Shown: piece by piece, positions 1 to 8,546 of the stretch
Layout of the letters: each line of letters begins with the position of its first letter
How positions within the stretch are numbered: the first letter of the stretch is position 1
Assembly (NCBI RefSeq): GCF_000241305.1
Contig: NZ_BAEH01000059.1
Coordinates: 1 to 40,375 of the forward strand
DNA length: 40,375 nucleotides
Direction: 5' to 3'
DNA from: Gordonia effusa NBRC 100432
GTDB taxonomy: Bacteria; Actinomycetota; Actinomycetes; Mycobacteriales; Mycobacteriaceae
Notes under the pieces: generated by a model
What the model was told of the DNA's origin: nothing
Seen by the model: only the letters and a program-made list of their open reading frames with translations
Database searches by the model: none
Translations under genes and position numbers: made by a program

Positions 1-572
1 CCTCAGCCACTCCCACACCGTTAGCGTCCAAACATGATCATCTGGTCACTGATGACGGCTGGAAAGTTGATCTACGCGCGTCGGAGTTGGTGGTCAACCC
101 GATGTCGAACGTGGCCAACAGTTTCGCCTCCCGCGAAGGATGGGTCTCCTCCCGAGTGAAAGGGACCATCACCGGCGCCGGACACGAAGACGTCCAATCA
201 GCAATCCTCGAACAGGTTCTAGTCATCGGGTGCCAGGTCGACGTATCAGACGGCGCAACCCTAGGTCTCGCCACTTCCATCGGGCCAAATGCCAGCGTCA
301 CCATCAGCGGCATGCCCAGCGCACAGATCGGCGGAAGCGCCTCAGTCTCGCCCAGCGTCACCTCCAAACTCGCTCCCGGCAAGATCAGCGAATTCAGCCT
401 CGGCAAAAAGACCCTCCAAACCGACCACGCCTCCATCCGAGCCAAAAGAATCAGAGTCTCTGTTGATGGATGTGTAGGACCGACCACGGTCAGGGTGATT
501 GCTCGATTCTCGGTGTCCACCAAAACCTCTGACGACACCACCACCGTCTACTCAGCCCGCATGTGGCTCTAA
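1..572 (+). CDS. MspA-family porin-like secreted protein, 5' end cut by window (cassette 1)
   Basis: The reading frame runs in from the window edge (first complete codon at position 3) and stops at 570-572. The visible 189 residues match the second copy at 15714-16361 except for two substitutions (Thr/Ser and His/Arg), so the missing part is probably a signal peptide. The protein has the MspA-family layout: a DGWKV start to the mature region, an SREGWVS segment, beta-rich Gly/Ser repeats in the middle, a VDGCVGP segment and a TVYSARMWL end. MspA relatives form octameric outer-membrane (mycomembrane) pores; whether this one does is unknown. It lies 24 bp upstream of the effector gene on the same strand and is probably cotranscribed. 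Family assignment rests on recognised pattern, not a search. Confidence 0.8.
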   Translation, partial: SATPTPLASKHDHLVTDDGWKVDLRASELVVNPMSNVANSFASREGWVSSRVKGTITGAGHEDVQSAILEQVLVIGCQVDVSDGATLGLATSIGPNASVTISGMPSAQIGGSASVSPSVTSKLAPGKISEFSLGKKTLQTDHASIRAKRIRVSVDGCVGPTTVRVIARFSVSTKTSDDTTTVYSARMWL

Positions 573-596
573 ACCAAACCAGGGGGACAACAGAAA

Positions 597-1646
597 ATGA
601 CACACACACCCACCACCAGACGCTTAACGGGCCTCATCGCCCGTGTCGCCGCCGTCCTCACACTCGGCACAGCCCTCATAACTGCCATGGTCGCCACCCC
701 TACCGCATCAGCGGAAACACCCGCCGAACGCTGCGCCCGGGAAACCAACGCCTACAACAGTGCGTGGAAACAATCCTGGGTCGCCGCACACCCCGGCAAA
801 ACAATCGGCGATGCACCCGCACCACCAGTGCCCTACACCTGCCACGACCCACAAACCACCACACCCACCACGCCCAGCACCCCGCCACCAGCAACCCTGC
901 CCGGCACCACAACAGCAACCCCCGGCCCCGGACCCAACATGGGAGTCCACGCACCCACAGACATACCCACCTACAACAACACACCCATCGTAAAAGCACC
1001 AGCAAATCGGACGCAACCGAATGGTGACCAGAGCAAACGGACCCCGGCTGGGGTTGCACCTAGCCCCGCACGATCAGGCGCTCCGACACCACCCACAAGC
1101 AAATCCGCCGAGCGACACTCACCCCGGCCCGAGTTCATGGATGCAGGCAACGGCCAAAACCTCTCGCCCGCAGTCTGTAAAAAGGCACTATCGGATGCCA
1201 ACGCCGGAAGACCGATAAGCCAGTTCGACGAATTCGTCAACCCGTGGAACTCACTTGATGGCAGCGATATGGATGTCGCAATGCACACCAAGTACACCAG
1301 CGAGACTCGCGGAGCGATGGGCACGTGGGATGGTGTCGCCGGCTTAAGCGTAAGAGAAGATGGCGCTTTCTCATCCTCTGACCTAACGATCAAAGATTCG
1401 AGTGCCCCCAACGCGGAATGGGACGCTTACTACGATCCGAGAATCGACACCATAGTCCTCAATAGCTACTATTTCGACACGTATGATGAGGCTACGCGGC
1501 AAGCGGTGATCACCCACGAACTCGGACACGCCTTCGGGCTGTCACACAGCTGTGAAGGCACCGCGATCATGGATGCAACCACACCTGGTCGCCCGTCAAA
1601 ACCGACGCCACTCGACCGAGCACTCCTCGAACAATTGAACTACTGA
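597..1646 (+). CDS. Secreted metzincin-type zinc protease with cassette N-terminal module (effector 1)
   Basis: 349 residues. Residues 1-39 are a signal peptide ending TASA. Residues 40-~85 form a short module with two cysteines (ETPAERC and YTCHDP), followed by a Thr/Pro-rich linker and a GPGPNMGVHAPTDIP block to about residue 124. This whole part is nearly identical to the start of the protein at 16382-17620. The C-terminal half is unrelated to that protein: it contains HELGHAFGLSH (residues 307-317), the metzincin zinc site HExxHxxGxxH with catalytic Glu308, and IMD with a Met-turn-like Met325. It is therefore a small extracellular zinc protease, matrixin- or snapalysin-like. The gene sits between an MspA-like gene and a lipoprotein gene 18 bp downstream. 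Substrate is unknown. Protease assignment is firm; the effector role is inferred from the swapped C-terminus. Confidence 0.88.
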   Translation: MTHTPTTRRLTGLIARVAAVLTLGTALITAMVATPTASAETPAERCARETNAYNSAWKQSWVAAHPGKTIGDAPAPPVPYTCHDPQTTTPTTPSTPPPATLPGTTTATPGPGPNMGVHAPTDIPTYNNTPIVKAPANRTQPNGDQSKRTPAGVAPSPARSGAPTPPTSKSAERHSPRPEFMDAGNGQNLSPAVCKKALSDANAGRPISQFDEFVNPWNSLDGSDMDVAMHTKYTSETRGAMGTWDGVAGLSVREDGAFSSSDLTIKDSSAPNAEWDAYYDPRIDTIVLNSYYFDTYDEATRQAVITHELGHAFGLSHSCEGTAIMDATTPGRPSKPTPLDRALLEQLNY

Positions 1647-1664
1647 TCCCGACAGGACAACATC

Positions 1665-2207
1665 ATGGCGAAACAACCATACATTCGAGCAAGCACGGTA
1701 CTCGCGATCGCAACGGCCATCGGGATAGCACTTTCGACGTCGGCGTGCAGCAGCAACAGTGACGGTGGAGCACAAGCGAACGCTGAACAATGTGTTCAGG
1801 TTCACAATGTTGTCAACATCGCCAATCGCACCGCCGTAGCCAAGGCCGTAGATGTCGTCGCCGTCATTGAACAGGTGAAACTCGGTAGCGCCGGGTCGGA
1901 TGGCGCCGCTCTTCCGGACAGGACGGCAGCCTTTACCGCCAAGCCGGTAGCGACAATAAAAGGTCGGAAGCCCACCGGCACAACGCGGTTCGTCTACGAC
2001 GACTTCAAGAAATGCGGCGGGGGCGTCAAAGAACAACTCAAGCCGGACGCGAATTATCTCGTCTACGGAAAAGGGGTCGGTCAAGACCTGCGCGTGTGGA
2101 AAGTCGAGGAATTGACCGACGCACAGATTCGAGCAGTCGTGCAGCGTGATGATAGCCAGACTCCAGCAGCAGTCCGCGATGTCCGGAATGCGGTCAACGA
2201 AAAATAG
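1665..2207 (+). CDS. Lipoprotein with NTR/TIMP-like pattern, candidate protease inhibitor (partner 1)
   Basis: 180 residues. An N-terminal hydrophobic segment ends in STSAC (Cys28), a lipobox with an unusual Thr at -3, so the protein is probably anchored outside the plasma membrane. The mature part has the sequence rhythm of OB-fold NTR/TIMP-type domains: a hydrophobic VVAVIEQV strand, a second strand leading to TIKG, a KCGGG segment near residue 125, and NYLVYGKG. TIMP-like domains are known inhibitors of metzincins, and the upstream gene encodes a metzincin, so a protective inhibitor is an attractive reading. However, the zinc-chelating N-terminal Cys of animal TIMPs has no clear equivalent because Cys28 would carry lipid, and similar folds occur in other lipoproteins. 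Lipoprotein call is good; inhibitor role is inference. Confidence 0.7.
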   Translation: MAKQPYIRASTVLAIATAIGIALSTSACSSNSDGGAQANAEQCVQVHNVVNIANRTAVAKAVDVVAVIEQVKLGSAGSDGAALPDRTAAFTAKPVATIKGRKPTGTTRFVYDDFKKCGGGVKEQLKPDANYLVYGKGVGQDLRVWKVEELTDAQIRAVVQRDDSQTPAAVRDVRNAVNEK

Positions 2208-2220
2208 ACAGATTACACAG

Positions 2221-2251
2221 AACCGTCCCCGACCATTAGTCGGGGACGGTT
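2221..2251 (+). terminator. Terminator of cassette 1
   Basis: A perfect 13-bp inverted repeat (AACCGTCCCCGAC / GTCGGGGACGGTT) with a 5-base loop begins 13 bp after the stop codon of the lipoprotein gene. It closes the MspA-protease-lipoprotein operon. The T-tract is weak. Confidence 0.8.
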
Positions 2252-3160
2252 TGCTGTCAAGGCGGCGGTAGCCTCAAGCCGCTCCGCATTTAATGGTCCG
2301 GCGAATCCGATCGAGCATACCGTGAAGTCGACTGGCTGTGGCTCCGAGCCCTCGTCAATTAGCGGTGGGGTTTCGGTGCGTGCCCCGATGATCGCGATCC
2401 AGTTCGCGGGCGTCCCGGCTTCGTCGTTGGACACGGCGGGCGGTGAATCGCACGTTGGGCAGGTCAGGGAAACTGAACGTAACGCTCTCTGGCATCGAGT
2501 AGTCCTATCGAGCGGTTCTATGCGCCCATTTAGACGCCGAAGAAGTGGGCAAGTCTCCAAATATCGCCGACGGCGGACATAGGTGACTGTGGTGTCGTCG
2601 GCGACTCCGAGATTTGACGGCGTGGAGATACCAGGTTGCGACGACCTCCCCAGCGTTGAGGTAGAACGGCATCGGCCTGCCCGGCGAGATCGGGCCGGTG
2701 ACGTCAGAGCCATTCACGCGCAGGTGCCACGTCGCGGGTGTTTCGACCCACGTACCTTTGGACGCTCCAATGCCGCCGTCGTACCACTCCGACGTTGCCC
2801 ATGTGGAAAAGGGCAGCCAGTAGTGGCCGGCTTTGGCGAGGGTGACCTGACCGCGCCCGATGTAATTCACGGTGATACCGGTAGCGAAGTATGTCGATGA
2901 CGGGGTAGCTCGCGGGCAACGCGAACGGAGTCGGGTTGTGGGCTTGACGCGGTACCCGAGTAGGTGTCGACTTTGGCGGTGCTTGACCGGATGAGTCGCC
3001 AGAAACTGGACCCACTCCGCGCGGACGGGCTGTCATGGTCTGCTGATCGGACGATGTCTAAGCCGACGCGAACGTCTGATCGCCGCCGCAGACGCGTTAT
3101 CTCAGCCCTCGCGATTTCCCGCATTAGCACATTCTCGGCACACTCGGGGGTAGGAAATGA
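2252..3160 (-). pseudogene. Degraded phage tail-like gene remnants
   Basis: No intact gene spans this ~900 bp. On the minus strand protein-like segments continue from one frame to another. One reads IGRGQVTLAKAGHYWLPF, then STWATSEWYDGG and GPISPGRPMPFYLNAGEVV (about 2870 down to 2620). Another holds GTPANWIAIIGARTETPPL and VDFTVCSIGFAGPL (about 2430 down to 2260). Further fragments lie at 2870-3120. This looks like one or two phage minor-tail-type genes broken by frameshifts and stops. The region abuts the 3' end of the tRNA-Ala gene, as the tail remnant at 19220-20280 abuts ssrA. Phage origin is inferred from style and position; the exact family is not recognised. Confidence 0.45.
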
Positions 3161-3164
3161 AGAA

Positions 3165-3196
3165 CGGCCCGGCCAGAAAAGTCTCTGACCAGGCCG
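3165..3196 (-). terminator. Terminator downstream of tRNA-Ala
   Basis: On the minus strand a 13-bp stem with a few G-U pairs and a 6-base loop starts a few bases after the encoded CCA end of the tRNA and is followed by TTCTT. Confidence 0.65.
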
Positions 3197-3201
3197 CTTC
3201 T

Positions 3202-3277
3202 TGGTGGAGCTAAGGGGACTCGAACCCCTGACCCCCACACTGCCAGTGTGGTGCGCTACCAGCTGCGCCATAGCCCC
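3202..3277 (-). tRNA. tRNA-Ala(GGC)
   Basis: Full cloverleaf on the minus strand: 7-bp acceptor stem GGGGCTA/TAGCTCC with the G3-U70 pair that marks alanine tRNAs, D arm GCGC...GCGC, anticodon stem CCACA/TGTGG with loop CTGGCAG (anticodon GGC), T arm AGGGG/CCCCT with TTCGAGT, discriminator A and an encoded CCA (3202-3204). Phage tail-like remnants lie directly beyond its 3' end, a position typical of integration into a tRNA 3' end. Confidence 0.96.
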
Positions 3278-3410
3278 GTGTTCAGTTTTCGCCCCGCAAT
3301 CTTGCCCGCGGTGCAAGAGGAAAAACTACACCATCTGCGCGAGCGCAGCCAAATCGCCAGGACGCGGCCAGGGCGAGAACACCGGGAAAGCGCTCCCGCC
3401 CGACGACGCG

Positions 3411-4151
3411 TTACTCTGCCTTGGCGGCCAGCAGGTTCTTCAACCAGTTGGCGTCCGAGATATTCAACGGAGCACCGGCACTCAGCACGGTTGGTGTGCC
3501 GACCTGTCCACCGGACGCCTTGGCGAGCTGCGTCTGCGATGCATCAGCGGCCGCCTTTGCCTGGTCAATCTTGGCGCCGTCGGAAATGCACTTCTGCGTC
3601 GTCGCATTAGCACCTTGCTCGCCAGCGATACGTGCCAGGTCGGCGTTGGAGAAGTCGCTACTTCCCCCCTCCTGTGGCTGCTGATTGAACAGTGCCGAGT
3701 GGAATTTCAAGAACACCTCGGGCTTTTCACCGGCAGCGACACACTGCGCCGCTCCCGCCGCCCGGGATGAGTAGTCCCCCGACGCCGACTTGGAATCCAG
3801 GAAGTTCAGCATGTGGAAACGCACGCGGAGTTTCCCGTCTTCGACTGCCTTCACAACCTCCTCGCCCGACTGCTTCTCGAAAGCTCCGCACGCCGGGCAC
3901 AGGAAGTCTTCAAACACGTCGATGGTGTGGCCGGCCTCGGCAGATCCGACGATCAGCGATGCGTTCTCGGCAAGAACCTTGTCATCGACGCCGCCCTTGT
4001 TGCGCTGGCTATTCCAGATCACGCCGCCAATCACCAGGCCGGCAATCACGACGACGGCCAGTCCGGCGAGCACATAAGTCATCGTGCTCGACGTCGACGA
4101 TGGTTGATATCCCTTGGGGACCTTAGGGTTTGATCCAGACTGCCTGCTCAC
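3411..4151 (-). CDS. Membrane-anchored DsbA-family thiol oxidoreductase
   Basis: 246 residues. A single N-terminal membrane helix (about residues 27-46) follows a Ser/Pro-rich cytoplasmic tail; the rest is a DsbA/thioredoxin fold outside the membrane. The active site is CPAC at residues 85-88, and a cis-proline loop VGTPTV lies near residue 220. It resembles the mycobacterial DsbA-like protein Rv2969c, which oxidises secreted protein thiols; it could instead be an isomerase or reductase. The start overlaps the end of the upstream MauE-like gene by 4 bp, so the two are translationally coupled and probably form one redox pathway. Confidence 0.88.
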   Translation of the reverse strand: MSRQSGSNPKVPKGYQPSSTSSTMTYVLAGLAVVVIAGLVIGGVIWNSQRNKGGVDDKVLAENASLIVGSAEAGHTIDVFEDFLCPACGAFEKQSGEEVVKAVEDGKLRVRFHMLNFLDSKSASGDYSSRAAGAAQCVAAGEKPEVFLKFHSALFNQQPQEGGSSDFSNADLARIAGEQGANATTQKCISDGAKIDQAKAAADASQTQLAKASGGQVGTPTVLSAGAPLNISDANWLKNLLAAKAE

Positions 4152-4666
4152 ACCAGTTCCTTATTCTCGTCGGTCATTTCGTGGCCATGATCTTGTACGG
4201 ACACTCGCAGTCGAGATCCGAGACCCAGTGCCCATCGGGTGCGCGGAAAAATACTGAGCCACAGCGCGAGTGCCAGGAAGCCGACGTCGCGCAGAATCTC
4301 GGTCAGATAGTGACGCCAAGTGACCGATGCGTCTTCGCCGCCGCCGCCAAAGCACCCGCAGTCGATTTTGTACCCGCGTGCCCATACCGAGGCGATCACG
4401 CCGATCAGCACCACGAACAGTATCGCGGACACGATGGCCGTCGGCCGCACGGCCAAGCCGATCAACACCAGCAGGCCGAGCGCGATCTCGAACATCGGCA
4501 GCACCAGCGACGTCGGGTAGATCAACGATTCCGGCAGGATGTGGTACGCGCGTACCGCAATCTCTGACTGATCCGGGTCTATCGCCTTGAGCGCACCCGA
4601 ACTGACGAGGACCGCGGCTAGCCCAACACGCGCGAGCAAACTCAGCCACGGCACCCAACGACTCAC
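4148..4666 (-). CDS. MauE/DoxX-type membrane protein, likely redox partner of DsbA
   Basis: 172 residues with four predicted membrane helices. A CGC motif (Cys103, Cys105) in KIDCGCFGGGGE lies between helices 3 and 4, as in MauE-type proteins, which pair with thioredoxin-fold proteins to move electrons across the membrane. The gene overlaps the DsbA-like gene by 4 bp. In Mycobacterium the DsbA-like gene is linked to a VKOR gene instead; here MauE may take that role (inference). No gene is seen in the 72 bp between this start and the phosphoglucomutase stop. Confidence 0.8.
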   Translation of the reverse strand: MSRWVPWLSLLARVGLAAVLVSSGALKAIDPDQSEIAVRAYHILPESLIYPTSLVLPMFEIALGLLVLIGLAVRPTAIVSAILFVVLIGVIASVWARGYKIDCGCFGGGGEDASVTWRHYLTEILRDVGFLALALWLSIFPRTRWALGLGSRLRVSVQDHGHEMTDENKELV

Positions 4667-4738
4667 CCCAGCAACAATAGTGCTCGACGGCTAAGAAGAG
4701 CCTGAGCAGGCGTTATCTGTGCGGCAAAACACCGTCGG

Positions 4739-6382
4739 CTAACCGAGCACTCCGTCGACCAAATCCTGTGCTTCCTGCTGCACCCGGGCAAGATGATCAG
4801 AGCCTTCAAAAGACTCCGCGTAGATCTTGTAGACATCCTCGGTCCCCGACGGCCGCGCCGCGAACCACGCATTCTCGGTGGTGACTTTCAGCCCACCGAT
4901 TGGCGCGCCATTGCCGGGCGCCTCGGTGAGAATGGCGGTGATGGGCTCGCCGGCCAATGTCGTCGCCGACACCTGGTTTGCCGACAGTTTGGCGAGCACC
5001 GCCTTCTGCTCGCGCGACGCCGGCGCATCGATTCGGGCGTACGCCGACTCTCCGTACCGCTCGACCAACGTGGCATACCGCTGACTGGGGCTCTCGCCGG
5101 TAACCGCCTGGATCTCCGACGCCAGCAACGCCATGATGATGCCGTCCTTGTCGGTGGACCAGGGCGAACCATCGAAGCTCAGGAACGATGCGCCGGCACT
5201 CTCCTCCCCGCCGAAGGCGATGGAACCGTCGAGCAGGCCGTCGACGAACCACTTGAACCCAACAGGCACCTCGAGAAGTTTCTTGCCGATCCCTCCGACA
5301 ACTCGATCGATCAACGACGAAGACACCAGCGTCTTGCCAACCGCGGCGTCCGCCCCCCACCCGTCGCGGTGCGTAAACAAGTATTCGATCGCGACCGCCA
5401 GGTAGTGATTCGGATTCATCAATCCGGCATCGGGAGTGACGATCCCGTGCCGGTCGGAGTCGGCGTCATTTCCGGTAGCGATGTCGTATTGCTCGCGGTT
5501 GGCGACGAGTGATGCCATCGCATTGGGCGAAGAGCAGTCCATCCGAATCTTGCCGTCGGTGTCGAGAGTCATGAAGGCGAACCGCGGATCGACCGTCGGG
5601 TTAACCACGGTCAGGTTCTCGAGGTTGTACCGGAAGCCGATCTCCGCCCAGTAACCAACCGATGCTCCACCGAGCGGATCGGCACCGATATGAATGGCCG
5701 AATCGCGGATGGCGGCCATGTCGACGACGTCACCGAGATGATCGACGTACTCGGTGGAGAAGGAATAGTCGATAACCAGCCGCGAACGTCGAGCCTTCTC
5801 GAAGGGAACGCGTTTGACGCCATGGAGACCCTTGACGAGCAATTCGTTGGCGCGGGCGGCGATCGTCGATGTGATCGTGCTGTCGGCCGGCCCACCTGAC
5901 GGCGGGTTGTATTTGAAGCCGCCGTCGCGCGGCGGATTATGCGACGGCGTCACGACGATGCCGTCGGCAAGCACACCCGGATGCTCCTGATTGAACCGCA
6001 GGATGGCGTGACTGACCGCGGGCGTCGGAGTGAATTTGTCCTTATCGGCGGTGAGTACCTCGACGTCGTTGGCGACCAACACTTCGATAGCGCTGCGCCA
6101 CGCGGGGATCGACAACGCATGCGTATCGAAGCCGATAAATAACGGGCCACTGATCGACGCCGACGCCCGGTACTCGACGATCGCTTGCGTGGTGGCCAGG
6201 ATATGCGCCTCGTTGAAGGCACCGTCAAGGCTCGAACCACGATGCCCCGAAGTCCCAAACACGACCTGCTGCAACGGATTTGCGGGATCGGGTTCGATCC
6301 GATAGTAGGCGCGCTCTACCGCGGCGACATCGATAAGGTCTTCGGGGCGGGCGGGTGTACCTGCTCGAGGGTGCGCAGTCAT
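4739..6382 (-). CDS. pgm: Phosphoglucomutase (alpha-D-glucose phosphate-specific)
   Basis: Interconverts glucose 1-phosphate and glucose 6-phosphate, feeding glycogen, trehalose and wall-sugar synthesis. 547 residues, the normal length of the E. coli Pgm type. Catalytic phosphoserine loop TPSHNPP (Ser147), metal loop DADSDRHG, sugar loop GGEESAGAS and phosphate loop RPSGTED are all present. The ATG at 6382 is chosen because [11 protein letters not shown] aligns with the N-terminus of E. coli Pgm; an in-frame TTG at 6415 would add 11 residues without family support. No purine-rich ribosome site precedes the ATG, and a promoter-like sequence directly abuts it. Transcribed divergently from the hydrolase gene. 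Confidence 0.96.
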   Translation of the reverse strand: MTAHPRAGTPARPEDLIDVAAVERAYYRIEPDPANPLQQVVFGTSGHRGSSLDGAFNEAHILATTQAIVEYRASASISGPLFIGFDTHALSIPAWRSAIEVLVANDVEVLTADKDKFTPTPAVSHAILRFNQEHPGVLADGIVVTPSHNPPRDGGFKYNPPSGGPADSTITSTIAARANELLVKGLHGVKRVPFEKARRSRLVIDYSFSTEYVDHLGDVVDMAAIRDSAIHIGADPLGGASVGYWAEIGFRYNLENLTVVNPTVDPRFAFMTLDTDGKIRMDCSSPNAMASLVANREQYDIATGNDADSDRHGIVTPDAGLMNPNHYLAVAIEYLFTHRDGWGADAAVGKTLVSSSLIDRVVGGIGKKLLEVPVGFKWFVDGLLDGSIAFGGEESAGASFLSFDGSPWSTDKDGIIMALLASEIQAVTGESPSQRYATLVERYGESAYARIDAPASREQKAVLAKLSANQVSATTLAGEPITAILTEAPGNGAPIGGLKVTTENAWFAARPSGTEDVYKIYAESFEGSDHLARVQQEAQDLVDGVLG

Positions 6383-6387
6383 GGAGG

Positions 6388-6415
6388 ATATTGTGCCAGT
6401 ACTTTCCGATGACAA
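6388..6415 (-). promoter_or_regulatory. Possible promoter giving a leaderless pgm mRNA
   Basis: On the minus strand TTGTCA (6415-6410), 16 bp, then CAATAT (6393-6388), then five bases and the pgm ATG. A transcript starting 6 bases after the -10 element would begin at or next to the ATG. The sequence match is moderate. Confidence 0.35.
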
Positions 6416-6473
6416 CCTGCGGCTCAGCCAAACAGTGTTGGAGTGTCGGGCGACCTCACATAAAGTGACGTCG

Positions 6474-7109
6474 ATGCCCAGTCAACCCGCGAATGACCTA
6501 ATGACACGATTGCTCCCCTCCCGACGACCGGCACTGTCGATCCTCGTCCTGCCCGGCGGCACCGACTTCAGCTATCGGCCGTTCTCGCCCCTGCAGGCGT
6601 CCGCCCTGCGGATGTACCCGTTTACCTGGGCGCTACGTGCCCGGTTCGGCTCGCGGGTGCGCGTAGCCCAGGCCCGCTACCGGGTCTACGGCTGGAACGG
6701 CCAGCAGGCCAGTCCGATGTGGCACGCACGCGCCGCGCTCGATGCTCTGGCCGCCGACAATCCCGGCGGACCGATCGTCGTCGTCGGCCATTCGATGGGT
6801 GGACGGATCGCGGCGCAGCTCGGCAGCGATCGCCGGGTCATCGGCGTGGTGGCGCTCGCGCCATGGTGGCAGTTCGCAGACTGGCGCCAGATCCACGGCG
6901 GCGCAAAGGTTTTGGCTCTGCACGGCAGCTCCGACACCACCACCTATGCCCATCGCACGCGCAAGGGCATCGCCGAGCTCGCCGCCCGCGGAGTCGACGC
7001 CACGTATGTCGAGGTGGCCGGCGGCGGCCACGCGATGCTCGACCACATCGGCTTATGGCAGTCGGCGCCGATTAGATTCGTCAAAGATCTTCTGCGGCAA
7101 GTGCATTGA
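6474..7109 (+). CDS. Alpha/beta hydrolase
   Basis: About 211 residues of a single alpha/beta-hydrolase domain. Nucleophile elbow [10 protein letters not shown] (Ser), acid in [10 protein letters not shown] (Asp) and histidine in AGGGHAML form the expected triad; an HG-type turn is replaced by [12 protein letters not shown], where the early GG may shape the oxyanion hole. No signal peptide, so probably cytoplasmic. The start is uncertain: ATG at 6474 is used, ATG at 6501 is also possible, and the frame is open back to 6381. Substrate unknown. A hairpin follows at 7120. Confidence 0.75.
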   Translation: MPSQPANDLMTRLLPSRRPALSILVLPGGTDFSYRPFSPLQASALRMYPFTWALRARFGSRVRVAQARYRVYGWNGQQASPMWHARAALDALAADNPGGPIVVVGHSMGGRIAAQLGSDRRVIGVVALAPWWQFADWRQIHGGAKVLALHGSSDTTTYAHRTRKGIAELAARGVDATYVEVAGGGHAMLDHIGLWQSAPIRFVKDLLRQVH

Positions 7110-7119
7110 GAATCGACGC

Positions 7120-7149
7120 CTCGGTGTCGTCATTACTTGCGACACCGAG
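7120..7149 (+). terminator. Hairpin terminator after hydrolase gene
   Basis: Perfect 10-bp inverted repeat CTCGGTGTCG / CGACACCGAG with a 10-base loop, 10 bp after the hydrolase stop. No strong T-tract. Confidence 0.5.
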
Positions 7150-7205
7150 CTGTCCGGACTGCCCAATCTGACCACCCTGACCCAGACAGCGTTTAGTATT
7201 GCCCG

Positions 7206-7874
7206 GTGACAATTCGCTTCGCGACCGTAGCCTCGACGCTGGCTATCACACTGCTCGCCGGATGCGCCACCGCCGAGAAAGAGTCGGCGCACGAGCAGCC
7301 GAGTTCTCAACCGAGTTCGATGCAGCAGTACCTACTGACGTCCGAAGATTTCCCGGCGGACACTAAATTTCAGCACGTAAACCAGGAAGAGTTGCGCAAA
7401 GCCACCACCAGCCGCTCGGCCGCCGACTCGGACGATCCGGAGTGCGCCGCGCGACTGAAGATAGTCAATGTGCCCACCACCGACATCGACGGCGTCAACG
7501 CTGTTCCCCGACAAGGAACCCTCTTCACCAATCTCGTTCTCAAACCGCAATACGATCGCGATGCCGTCGCGCGTTCAGTCTCTGACCGATGCTCGAAACA
7601 AACCGCGACCACGCAGGGAATCCCGGTGGAGATGACCTTCGAGGAAGTCCGCACGCCTATTCCCAATACCTTCGTCCTACGACAGACGGTGACCAAACAA
7701 GCCGATGGCACAACGATTTCCAGCACGCTAGTCGGTTATGCGAATCGCCGCGACGTAACTGCCAGCCTGACCATGATGGTCCTCCCGGAAGCGGCTGCGT
7801 CCAGCGCCACCGAAGCCGATCTCGCCGAGTTCGAAAAGTACTTCGCGAAAGCTGTCGCCAAAGTCGAGGGCTGA
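7206..7874 (+). CDS. Lipoprotein of unknown function
   Basis: 222 residues from a GTG start. The signal peptide ends in LLAGC, a good lipobox, so the protein is anchored on the outer face of the membrane. The mature part has a Ser/Gln linker, then a domain beginning LLTSEDFP with two cysteines (DPECAA and SDRCSK) that may pair. The SEDFP start followed by alternating strands recalls mycobacterial sensor-domain-like lipoproteins, but no named family is recognised. It converges on the TetR gene, with 22 bp between stops. Confidence 0.75.
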   Translation: MTIRFATVASTLAITLLAGCATAEKESAHEQPSSQPSSMQQYLLTSEDFPADTKFQHVNQEELRKATTSRSAADSDDPECAARLKIVNVPTTDIDGVNAVPRQGTLFTNLVLKPQYDRDAVARSVSDRCSKQTATTQGIPVEMTFEEVRTPIPNTFVLRQTVTKQADGTTISSTLVGYANRRDVTASLTMMVLPEAAASSATEADLAEFEKYFAKAVAKVEG

Positions 7875-7896
7875 CTCGTCAAGGGCACAACTAACT

Positions 7897-8445
7897 TCAC
7901 CGTCTGATTCGATCAATCTCGCGGGCCACCGCGACAATCTCGTCAATCGCCACGCCGCCCAGGCCCGCTGATCCGTCGGGACCAAAAGCGGTGCTGCGCA
8001 CCGAAAGTCCGTCGGCGATCAGCAATATGGTGGCGGCGACAGCGCGGTCGGCGCCGACATCGACGAGCTCCTGTTGCCAGCGGGCATAGGCCGATTCGAT
8101 AGCCGCCTTGGCCCGCGTATGCGATCCCATCGCCAGGCGCGTCACAGCCTGGTAGATCAGTTCGAAGCGCTCGTCGAGATGATGCGACGTCCGCAGTAGG
8201 TAATCAATAGGCCCGTCCGGGGCGGCACGCATCGCCACGACATCCTCGGCAACCAGCTCGTCTAGTAACTCGGCGAGACCGTCGGCGAGCGCCGACTTCG
8301 ATGCGAAGTGATACAGCAGCCCACCCTTGGACACCGCCGCTCGGCTGGCCACGGCGTCGAGCGTCGCGGCACGCTCGCCACTCTCGACGAGGATCTCGGC
8401 GTAGGCGTAGAGCACCTTCACACGGGCGGCAGGTTGTGGCGGCAC
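7897..8445 (-). CDS. TetR-family repressor of the adjacent efflux gene
   Basis: 182 residues. N-terminal TetR helix-turn-helix (ATLDAVASRAAVSKGGLLYHFASKSAL region, about residues 25-52) followed by an alpha-helical ligand domain. It is divergent from the DHA2 transporter gene, and the shared 101-bp gap contains a perfect palindrome at 8485-8500 overlapping a promoter. The classic arrangement is a repressor released by a drug-like ligand that the transporter exports. Ligand unknown. Confidence 0.9.
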   Translation of the reverse strand: MPPQPAARVKVLYAYAEILVESGERAATLDAVASRAAVSKGGLLYHFASKSALADGLAELLDELVAEDVVAMRAAPDGPIDYLLRTSHHLDERFELIYQAVTRLAMGSHTRAKAAIESAYARWQQELVDVGADRAVAATILLIADGLSVRSTAFGPDGSAGLGGVAIDEIVAVAREIDRIRR

Positions 8446-8484
8446 GGCGACAACCCTACTTAACGAGAGTCACATTGAAAGAAA

Positions 8485-8500
8485 TACCGTCCAGACGGTA
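8485..8500. promoter_or_regulatory. TetR operator over the efflux-gene promoter
   Basis: TACCGTC-CA-GACGGTA is a perfect 7-bp palindrome. It lies between a TTGAAA (-35, 8475-8480) and a TACAGT (-10, 8499-8504) separated by 18 bp, upstream of the transporter ATG. Binding by the divergent TetR protein would block this promoter. Confidence 0.75.
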
Positions 8501-8546
8501 CAGTATCGATAGTCAGGAGACTCGCAACGACATCAGGAGAGCGCAC

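Noticed and set aside
708..1016. Cys/Gly-rich minus-strand frames opposite the effector linkers
   Set aside because: They arise from the Thr/Pro-rich codons of the linker read backwards and lack start signals.
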